5,478 nucleotides of DNA from Clostridia bacterium. Lineage in GTDB: Bacteria; Bacillota; Clostridia; Oscillospirales; Butyricicoccaceae. The notes under the pieces were generated by a model. The model ran no database searches and was not told the origin of the DNA. It saw only the letters and a list, made by a program, of their open reading frames with translations. This document shows, piece after piece, positions 1 to 5,023 of the stretch. A program made the position numbers and the translations under genes. The stretch lies in assembly GCA_017552495.1 (NCBI GenBank), contig JAFZPW010000073.1, positions 1 through 5,478 on the forward strand, read 5' to 3'. The stretch's first letter is position 1. Every line of letters starts with the position of its first letter.

Positions 1-856
1 CGTCAAGCTGAGCGGGAAGCGGGTGGAAAAGGACTATCGCCTGCAGGAGGGCGACGTGCTGCAGCTTTACATCAACGACGAATTTTTTCTCCCGCCCGAC
101 CCCGACGCGGCATGGCGCAAAGCGTCGACGACGCTGGATGTGGTCTATGAGGACGAGCACGTTCTGGTGGTCAACAAGCCCGTGGGGCTGGTGGTGCATG
201 AGGACGAGCAAGGCTCTTCCGACACGCTGATTAACCGGATCAAAGCTTATCTTTATGAAAAAGGCGAATGGGAAGCGGAAAACGAGCGCAGCTTCGTCCC
301 CGCCCTGTGCAACCGGATCGACCGCAACACCGGCGGCCTGGTGATCGCCGCCAAAACCGCCGAAGCCCTGCGAGTGCTCAACCAAAAGATCAAGGATCGG
401 GAAATCACGAAATACTATCTCTGTCTGGTGCACGGCGCGCCAAGGCCCGCGGCCGGGACGCTGAAGCATTATCTTTGCCGGGATACCGACAAAAAGCAGG
501 TCTTTGTCCGGCGGGAAAAGACCGGAGACAGCCTCACCGCCGTGCTGCGCTACCGGACGGTGGAAAAACGGGGGAGCATCTCGCTGGTGGAATGCGAACT
601 GGTGACGGGGCGCACCCATCAGATCCGCGCTCAGATGCAGGCGGCGGGATGTCCGCTTGTGGGCGACGCCAAATACGGCACCGCCGCGCAGAACCGGGGG
701 CTTCCGTTCACGCATCAGGCCCTGTGGAGCTGGCGGCTGATCTTTGCCTTTTCCACCCCCGCCGGCCCGCTGGAGTATCTCCGGGGAAAAGAGGTGCGGG
801 TGTCCGCGGTTCCGTTCTTGGATTATTTCCATGCGCTTCCAAAAAAATCCAATTGA
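1..856 (+). CDS. RluA-family 23S rRNA/tRNA pseudouridine synthase, 5' end cut by window edge
   Basis: Isomerises specific uridines to pseudouridine in structured RNA, most often 23S rRNA, in the cytoplasm. The frame is open from base 2 and encodes VKLSGKR before the GTG at 23. Together with the following GDVLQLYI this is the end of an S4 RNA-binding domain, so the GTG at 23 is an internal valine and the true start is upstream of the window. Counting from that GTG, the catalytic domain starts near residue 40 (VVYEDEHVLVVNKP). The catalytic motif is NRIDRNTGG with the presumed nucleophile Asp at residue 100 (codon 320-322), and GRTHQIRAQM with GDAKYG follows near 195-220. Family members usually read HRLDRxTSG, so Asn for His and Gly for Ser are mild variants, and I believe they occur in clostridial members. 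The stop is TGA at 854-856, with a terminator following. The family is clear. Which of RluC, RluD or another paralogue it is cannot be decided here, so no symbol is given. Confidence 0.93.
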   Translation, partial: VKLSGKRVEKDYRLQEGDVLQLYINDEFFLPPDPDAAWRKASTTLDVVYEDEHVLVVNKPVGLVVHEDEQGSSDTLINRIKAYLYEKGEWEAENERSFVPALCNRIDRNTGGLVIAAKTAEALRVLNQKIKDREITKYYLCLVHGAPRPAAGTLKHYLCRDTDKKQVFVRREKTGDSLTAVLRYRTVEKRGSISLVECELVTGRTHQIRAQMQAAGCPLVGDAKYGTAAQNRGLPFTHQALWSWRLIFAFSTPAGPLEYLRGKEVRVSAVPFLDYFHALPKKSN

Positions 857-857
857 G

Positions 858-932
858 AAAATCAAAGAAAACAAGCGTTTTTCAAAGAAAACCAGAGGTT
901 TTTCTGAAGCCTCTCCGGTTTTCTTTGATTTT
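858..932 (+). repeat. Duplicated terminator arm allowing an alternative, larger hairpin
   Basis: The 11-base word TCAAAGAAAAC occurs twice in direct orientation, at 862-872 and 882-892. The first copy, with its flank, (858-872, AAAATCAAAGAAAAC) is a perfect 15-bp complement of 918-932. It can therefore compete with the 882-893 copy for the same right arm and would take up most of the T-run. Both folds keep the small inner hairpin 894-898/910-914. A short local hairpin 868-872/877-881 (AAAAC/GTTTT) could also hide the first copy. The pairing is read directly from the sequence; any regulatory meaning is inference, and simple slippage duplication is an equally good explanation. Confidence 0.6.
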
Positions 933-933
933 T
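882..933 (+). terminator. Rho-independent terminator after the pseudouridine synthase gene
   Basis: Bases 882-893 (TCAAAGAAAACC) pair perfectly with 917-928. The stem continues with 894-898 (AGAGG) pairing with 910-914 (CCTCT), past a two-base CC bulge at 915-916. The loop is 899-909 and the stem is followed by five T at 929-933. It lies 25 bases after the TGA of the upstream gene and ends 22 bases before the -35 box of the next operon, so it should insulate potABCD from upstream transcription. The lower stem is AU-rich, so its strength is uncertain. Confidence 0.8.
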
Positions 934-955
934 CCAAAAAACGAAGGAAAAATCA
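926..955. promoter_or_regulatory. 10-bp inverted repeat abutting the potA -35 box (candidate operator or UP element)
   Basis: TGATTTTTCC (926-935) and GGAAAAATCA (946-955) form a perfect inverted repeat with a 10-base spacer, AAAAAACGAA. Equivalent positions in the two arms are 20 bp apart, about two helical turns, which would suit a dimeric DNA-binding protein. The right arm ends one base before TTGACA at 956. The left arm overlaps the terminator's last stem bases and T-run, so in read-through RNA this fold and the terminator exclude each other. The A-tracts could instead act as an UP element for RNA polymerase. No regulator gene is visible nearby. Confidence 0.4.
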
Positions 956-983
956 TTGACATTTCAAAATTTTATGCTATATT
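956..983 (+). promoter_or_regulatory. Sigma-A-type promoter of the potABCD operon
   Basis: TTGACA (956-961) is a perfect -35 hexamer. After a 16-bp AT-rich spacer comes TATATT (978-983), five of six matches to the -10 consensus, preceded by TG at 975-976, which makes an extended -10. Transcription should start near 989-992, giving a leader of roughly 30 bases before the preferred potA start codon. That is too short to hold a riboswitch. AT-rich sequence lies directly upstream. Confidence 0.85.
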
Positions 984-1008
984 TGATTCGTTTATTATAG
1001 ATGTATGG

Positions 1009-1016
1009 GGGAGGTG
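1009..1016 (+). promoter_or_regulatory. Ribosome binding site that sets the potA start at TTG 1023
   Basis: The run GGGAGGTG contains GGAGG at 1010-1014, eight bases before the TTG at 1023. The in-frame ATG at 1005 and GTG at 1014 lie before or within this site and have no Shine-Dalgarno sequence of their own; upstream of 1005 there is only TTTATTATAG. The site therefore favours TTG as the start. Confidence 0.8.
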
Positions 1017-1022
1017 TTTTCG

Positions 1023-2159
1023 TTGGCAGATCGTCTGATCCAGCTGGAAAACATTCATAAGGACTATGGGGGCAAGACCGTCCTGAACAACATCAACCTT
1101 TATGTGAGAGACAAGGAGTTCGTTACCCTCCTTGGCCCTTCCGGCTGCGGAAAGACCACGACGCTGCGCATCATCGGCGGCTTTGAGAGCCCCAGCGCAG
1201 GTGTGGTCTATTTTGATGGAAAGGACATCACCGCCCTGCCCGCCCACAAGCGCCAGGTCAACACCGTGTTTCAACGGTACGCCCTGTTTCCGCATCTCAA
1301 CATTTTCGACAACATCGCCTTTGGGCCCCGCATTGCCAAGCAGCCTGAAAAGCAGATTCGCGAGCGAGTGGATGAAATGCTGCGGATGGTCAACCTCACC
1401 GGCTACGAAAAGGCCTCTCCTTCTCAGCTTTCCGGCGGCGAGCAGCAGCGGGTGGCCATCGCCCGCGCTCTCATCAACCATCCCCGGGTTCTGCTGCTGG
1501 ACGAACCGCTGAGCGCGTTGGATCTCAAACTCCGCAAAGAAATGCAGCGGGAGCTGAAGGCCATCCAGCAGCGGGTGGGCATCACCTTCGTCTTCGTCAC
1601 CCACGATCAGGAAGAGGCCCTCACCATGTCCGACACGGTGGTGGTAATGAACAAGGGCTCCATCCAGCAGATCGGCACCCCCATCGACATCTACAACGAG
1701 CCCAAAAACGCTTTTGTTGCCGACTTTATCGGCGAAAGCAATATTCTCGACGGCGTCATGCTGGAGGATCGGGTCGTCCGCTTCTCCGGGCACACTTTTT
1801 CCTGTGTGGACAGCGGCTTTGACCGCAAGGAGCCGGTAGACGTGGTGGTTCGTCCCGAGGACGTGGACATTGTTTCCGAAGAAAACGGTATGCTCCGGGG
1901 CGTGATCACCTCTGTGATCTTCATGGGCGTCCATTATGAGATCATCGTGGACGTGGGCGGCTTCAAATGGATGATTCAGACCACCGATTATGTGGCCGAG
2001 GGCTCAAATATCGGTCTTTCCATTGAGCCAGACGCCATCCATATCATGAAAAAGTCGGAGTATTCCGGTCTGTACGGCGATTATTCGCTGGACGTGGATC
2101 CCGACGCCTTGGACAGCCTTTCCTCGGAAGAGGAAGCGGAAAGCGAGCAGGCCCAATGA
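1023..2159 (+). CDS. potA: Spermidine/putrescine ABC transporter ATP-binding protein PotA
   Basis: ATPase subunit that works as a dimer on the inner face of the membrane and powers polyamine import through PotB-PotC. I place the start at TTG 1023 (378 residues) because a strong ribosome binding site sits eight bases upstream; the longer ATG 1005 reading would add six residues. Counting from TTG: Walker A GPSGCGKTT at 38-46, Q-loop Gln84, signature LSGGEQQ at 136-142, Walker B VLLLDEP with Asp160 and Glu161, D-loop SALD at 164-167 and switch His194. A TOBE-type regulatory region follows from about residue 232 to 345, with VRPEDVDI typical of the PotA/MalK/CysA group. The last 22 residues (357-378) are strongly acidic with no basic residue. 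First gene of the operon, directly downstream of the promoter; its TGA overlaps the potB ATG by four bases (ATGA), implying translational coupling. Function as a polyamine importer rests on the family plus the potBCD neighbours. Confidence 0.94.
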   Translation: MADRLIQLENIHKDYGGKTVLNNINLYVRDKEFVTLLGPSGCGKTTTLRIIGGFESPSAGVVYFDGKDITALPAHKRQVNTVFQRYALFPHLNIFDNIAFGPRIAKQPEKQIRERVDEMLRMVNLTGYEKASPSQLSGGEQQRVAIARALINHPRVLLLDEPLSALDLKLRKEMQRELKAIQQRVGITFVFVTHDQEEALTMSDTVVVMNKGSIQQIGTPIDIYNEPKNAFVADFIGESNILDGVMLEDRVVRFSGHTFSCVDSGFDRKEPVDVVVRPEDVDIVSEENGMLRGVITSVIFMGVHYEIIVDVGGFKWMIQTTDYVAEGSNIGLSIEPDAIHIMKKSEYSGLYGDYSLDVDPDALDSLSSEEEAESEQAQ

Positions 2160-3025
2160 AAGAGCGAGGCAAGGGTCGCGCCACCCTTTTGGACCGGCTT
2201 TTGCTGGCGCCCTATTCCGTGTGGGCCGTAATCTTTATTCTGGTGCCGCTGGCCTTTGTGGCCTACTATGCTTTCACCGACAACAATTTTCATTTTACAA
2301 CGGACAATATCGTCAAGTTCTTTACCGCCTCCTCCGAGGTGGAGGGCCGCGAGGTTCGCACTTATCTGCTGATTTTCTGGCGGTCGTTCAAGCTGGCGGT
2401 GATCTCTACCGCCGTTTGCCTGCTTCTGGGTTATCCCATGGCCTTTATCACCGCCCGCGCCAGACCCCGGGTACAGAAAACGCTCATCACGCTGGTAATG
2501 ATCCCCATGTGGATGAACTTTCTCATCCGCACCTATGCCTGGATGACCATTTTGCAGGACACCGGCATCTTAAACGGCCTGCTGGCTTCCATCGGCCTGG
2601 GGCGGATCCATATCATCGGCACCGAGAGCGCCGTGGTCATCGGCATGGTCTATGATTACATTCCTTATATGATTATGCCTATTTATTCCGTCATGGCAAA
2701 GATGGACGTGCGGCTGATGGAGGCTGCCCGGGATCTTGGTTGCAACAATCTGAACACCCTGCGGCGGGTGATCTTTCCTCTGAGTCTGCCGGGCGTGATC
2801 TCCGGCGTCAATATGGTGCTCATTCCTTCCATCAGCACCTTCTATATCTCGCAAAAACTGGGCAACGGCAAGTTTTTCCTCATCGGCGACGCCATTGAAG
2901 GGCAGTATGTGGCCAACAATCTGCATTTTGCCGCGGCCATCGCCTTTATCATGATGATCGTTTTGCTGGCCGCCATGGCGCTGCTCCGCAAGCTGGCTGA
3001 CCGCCGTGTGGAAGGAGGGGTGTGA
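2156..3025 (+). CDS. potB: Spermidine/putrescine ABC transporter permease PotB
   Basis: One of the two membrane subunits forming the polyamine channel (289 residues, usual length for the family). About six hydrophobic segments are visible, near residues 21-41, 74-98, 108-127, 159-181, 210-231 and 258-277. The EAA loop that docks on the ATPase is at 189-213: EAARDLG, then the conserved Gly-Leu/Pro end in LSLPG. The stretch IPSISTFYISQKLG near 223-236 and GDAIEGQY near 244-251 resemble PotB rather than PotC. The start ATG overlaps the potA stop. The only upstream Shine-Dalgarno candidate is a weak CAGG at 2148-2151, so initiation probably depends on ribosomes finishing potA. The stop is one base before the potC start. 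Substrate preference cannot be read from this subunit. Confidence 0.93.
   Translation: MKERGKGRATLLDRLLLAPYSVWAVIFILVPLAFVAYYAFTDNNFHFTTDNIVKFFTASSEVEGREVRTYLLIFWRSFKLAVISTAVCLLLGYPMAFITARARPRVQKTLITLVMIPMWMNFLIRTYAWMTILQDTGILNGLLASIGLGRIHIIGTESAVVIGMVYDYIPYMIMPIYSVMAKMDVRLMEAARDLGCNNLNTLRRVIFPLSLPGVISGVNMVLIPSISTFYISQKLGNGKFFLIGDAIEGQYVANNLHFAAAIAFIMMIVLLAAMALLRKLADRRVEGGV
3012..3018 (+). promoter_or_regulatory. Ribosome binding site that sets the potC start at ATG 3027
   Basis: AAGGAGG lies eight bases before ATG 3027 and within the last codons of potB. An in-frame GTG at 3006 precedes this site, has no such motif upstream, and would add seven residues unlike the family's N-terminus, so ATG 3027 is preferred. 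Confidence 0.85.
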
Positions 3026-3026
3026 A

Positions 3027-3848
3027 ATGAAACGGGCTTCTCGCATTTACACCGCGCTGATCCTGCTGTTCCTCTTCGCGCCCATTGTCATTCTGCTGGT
3101 CTTTTCCTTTAATGAGACCAAAAGTCTTTCGGTGTTTTCCGGCTTTTCGATGAAATGGTACCGGGAACTGTTCCGCGACCGGGATACTCTCAGCGCTGTG
3201 CGAAACACACTGGTGCTGGCGGTGATCTCCTCTCTGGTCTCCACCGTTATGGGCACCGCCGCAGCCGTTGGGATGCACAAGCTGCGCTCCAAATGGTATC
3301 GCGCCGCGCTGGACACCGTCACCAACATTCCAATGATTAACCCGGATATCATCACCGGTATTTCTCTGATGCTGATGTTCGTCTTTGTGGGCCGCTTTTT
3401 CGGGCTGGCCACCAGCCTGAGTTTCTGGACCATGCTGCTGGCGCACATCACCTTCTGCCTGCCCTATGTGATTTTGCAGGTGCTGCCCAAGCTGCGGCAA
3501 ATGGATCCCGCTCTGCCGGAGGCCGCGCGGGATCTGGGCTGTACGCCGCTGCAAGCCTTCTTCAAGGCGGAGCTTCCCGAGATCCTGCCCGGCATCATCA
3601 CCGGCATGATTATGGCCTTCACCCTTTCGCTGGACGACTTCGTGATCTCGTATTTCACCCAGGGCAACGGCTTCCAGACGCTTCCCATCCGCATTTACAG
3701 CATGACCAAGAAAACCGTCACGCCCAAGATGTATGCTCTGGCCACCATCATTTTCTTTGTAATCCTGACATTGCTCCTGATCTCCAATCTCACCGATCAG
3801 GACGATGGGGACAAACATAAAACCAAAAAAGTCAAATCGGAGGATTGA
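3027..3848 (+). CDS. potC: Spermidine/putrescine ABC transporter permease PotC
   Basis: Second channel subunit, partner of PotB (273 residues from ATG 3027). Hydrophobic segments lie near residues 9-28, 61-84, 106-126, 134-153, 188-209 and 237-254. The EAA loop at 165-189 reads EAARDLG and ends in EILPG. The stretch FTLSLDDFVISYFTQG (198-213) is a hallmark of PotC and separates it from PotB. The protein ends in a short charged tail (255-273) with alternating acidic and Lys-rich stretches, expected on the cytoplasmic side. It starts one base after the potB stop, and its own stop lies three bases before the potD start. The potD ribosome binding site (GGAGG, 3839-3843) is embedded in its final codons. 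No truncation or frameshift is seen. Confidence 0.94.
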   Translation: MKRASRIYTALILLFLFAPIVILLVFSFNETKSLSVFSGFSMKWYRELFRDRDTLSAVRNTLVLAVISSLVSTVMGTAAAVGMHKLRSKWYRAALDTVTNIPMINPDIITGISLMLMFVFVGRFFGLATSLSFWTMLLAHITFCLPYVILQVLPKLRQMDPALPEAARDLGCTPLQAFFKAELPEILPGIITGMIMAFTLSLDDFVISYFTQGNGFQTLPIRIYSMTKKTVTPKMYALATIIFFVILTLLLISNLTDQDDGDKHKTKKVKSED

Positions 3849-3851
3849 GAA

Positions 3852-4973
3852 ATGAAAAAAATTTTTGCCATGGTTCCCGCCCTTGCGCTGGCGGTCGTTC
3901 TGCTGCTTTCCTGCGCCGGCTGCGGCGGCAAGACCCTCACGCTCAACGTCTATAACTGGGGTGAATACATTTCCGACGGCAGCGAAGACAGCCTGAACAC
4001 CGTCAAAGCCTTTGAAGAATGGTATCAGAAAGAATACGGCCAGAAGGTGCGGGTCAATTACGACACCTTCAGTTCCAACGAGGATCTGTATGCCAAGCTG
4101 TCCTCCGGCGCCGTCAGCTACGATGTGATCTTCCCCTCGGACTATATGATCGCCCGGATGGTGAACGAAAACATGCTGCTGCCGCTGGATTACGGCAACA
4201 TTCCCAATTTCGAGTATATCACCGAGGATTTCCGCAATCTGTATTACGATCCCCAGAACCAGTTCACCGTTCCCTATACTTATGGCGTGGTGGGCGTCAT
4301 CTATAACGCCAAGGTGGTGGACGAGAACGACGCCAACGGCTGGGATCTGCTGTGGAACGAGAACTATTCCGGCAACATTTTGCAGTTCAACAATCCCCGC
4401 GACGCTTTCGGCACCGCCATGTATAAGCTGGGCATCGACGTGAACACCAACGATAAGGCCGATTGGGACGCCGCCCAGGCCGAGCTGCTCCGTCAGCGTC
4501 CTCTGCTCAAAGGTATGGTCATGGACGAAATCTACAATATGATGGCCTCTGGCGAGGCCGCCATCGGCACCTATTACGCCGGCGACTATTTTACCATGCT
4601 GGATATGGTGGACGAGGACAATGATATCGTCGATCTGCGCTTCTATTATCCCGAACCCACCAACTATTATGTGGACGCCATGTGCATCCCCTCCTGCTGC
4701 CAGAACAAGGAGCTGGCCGAAATCTTCATCAACTATATGCTCAGCGAAGAGCCTGCCGTGGCCAACGCCGAGTTCACCTATTACGCCAGTCCCAATTCGG
4801 TCGTGCTCAACTCTCAGCAATATGCCGAGGATATGGGCGAGGACTTCATGGAGATCATTTACCCCCCCATGGACAGCTTCCGGAACAATTATCAGGCCTA
4901 TGCCTATCAGAATCTGGACGCCGAAACGCTTGCCTATATCAACGAGTTGTGGGAAAAAGTGAAAATCAACTGA
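3852..4973 (+). CDS. potD: Spermidine/putrescine-binding lipoprotein PotD
   Basis: Extracellular receptor (373 residues) that binds polyamine and hands it to PotB-PotC. ATG 3852 is eight bases after GGAGG at 3839-3843. Residues 1-20 form a signal peptide (MKK, then a hydrophobic core). Two cysteines, Cys21 (LLSC) and Cys24 (CAGC), could be the lipidated residue; a Gly-Gly follows. The mature protein matches PotD throughout: NWGEYI at 35-40, PSDY at 95-98, YGVVGVIYN at 144-152, FNNPRDAFG at 179-187, YYAGDY at 241-246, YYVDAMCIP at 272-280, YASPN at 311-315. By recall of E. coli PotD, the pocket Trp and Tyr of NWxEY, the Asp of the YxD motif (Asp275) and the Tyr of YxxPN are kept. Two pocket Trp residues appear as Tyr242 and Tyr273, Asp168 as Asn181 and Glu171 as Asp184. 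A polyamine is therefore the likely ligand, but which one is open. Last gene of the operon; a terminator follows 12 bases after the stop. Confidence 0.93.
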   Translation: MKKIFAMVPALALAVVLLLSCAGCGGKTLTLNVYNWGEYISDGSEDSLNTVKAFEEWYQKEYGQKVRVNYDTFSSNEDLYAKLSSGAVSYDVIFPSDYMIARMVNENMLLPLDYGNIPNFEYITEDFRNLYYDPQNQFTVPYTYGVVGVIYNAKVVDENDANGWDLLWNENYSGNILQFNNPRDAFGTAMYKLGIDVNTNDKADWDAAQAELLRQRPLLKGMVMDEIYNMMASGEAAIGTYYAGDYFTMLDMVDEDNDIVDLRFYYPEPTNYYVDAMCIPSCCQNKELAEIFINYMLSEEPAVANAEFTYYASPNSVVLNSQQYAEDMGEDFMEIIYPPMDSFRNNYQAYAYQNLDAETLAYINELWEKVKIN

Positions 4974-4985
4974 CCCGTCTGCAAA

Positions 4986-5023
4986 ACATGACCGCTCCAA
5001 ACGGAGCGGTCATGTCAGTTTTT
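4986..5023. terminator. Bidirectional Rho-independent terminator between potD and the convergent sigma gene
   Basis: Bases 4986-4998 (ACATGACCGCTCC) pair perfectly with 5003-5015 around the four-base loop AAAC. On the plus strand the stem is followed by CAG and then five T (5019-5023), ending the pot operon. On the minus strand the stem runs straight into TTTTGC (four A at 4983-4986 on the plus strand), ending the sigma gene. The minus-strand stop codon (5010-5012) lies inside the stem. Both T-runs are short, so efficiency in each direction is uncertain. Confidence 0.85.

Noticed and set aside
23..25. GTG as the start of the pseudouridine synthase.
   Set aside because: The frame is open to the left edge, and the codons before it (VKLSGKR) continue a typical S4 domain.
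858..932. Possible miniature transposable element with terminal inverted repeats (858-872 and 918-932).
   Set aside because: The unit is only 75 bases, no target-site duplication is evident, and the right arm is fully explained as a terminator stem with a T-run directly after the pseudouridine synthase gene.
993..998. TATTAT as an alternative -10 box that would make ATG 1005 leaderless.
   Set aside because: No acceptable -35 hexamer lies about 17 bases upstream, whereas TTGACA/TGC-TATATT next to it is a near-consensus promoter.
984..1022. A riboswitch or polyamine-responsive leader before potA.
   Set aside because: With transcription starting near 990 the leader is only about 30 bases, with no stable hairpin, which is too short for a known riboswitch.
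268..1038. A 256-codon plus-strand frame overlapping the pseudouridine synthase and the potA leader.
   Set aside because: The translation is Arg/Ala/Gly-rich out-of-frame noise, and it crosses the terminator and promoter region.
972..1934. A 320-codon open frame on the minus strand opposite potA.
   Set aside because: It mirrors the conserved potA reading frame, has no convincing domain, and runs into the potA promoter and leader.
2949..5000. A 683-codon open frame on the minus strand opposite potC and potD.
   Set aside because: Its product is a low-complexity mix rich in His, Gly, Val and Ile with no recognisable domain. It lies antisense to two clearly conserved transporter genes, and its length reflects the third-position bias of those genes read in reverse.
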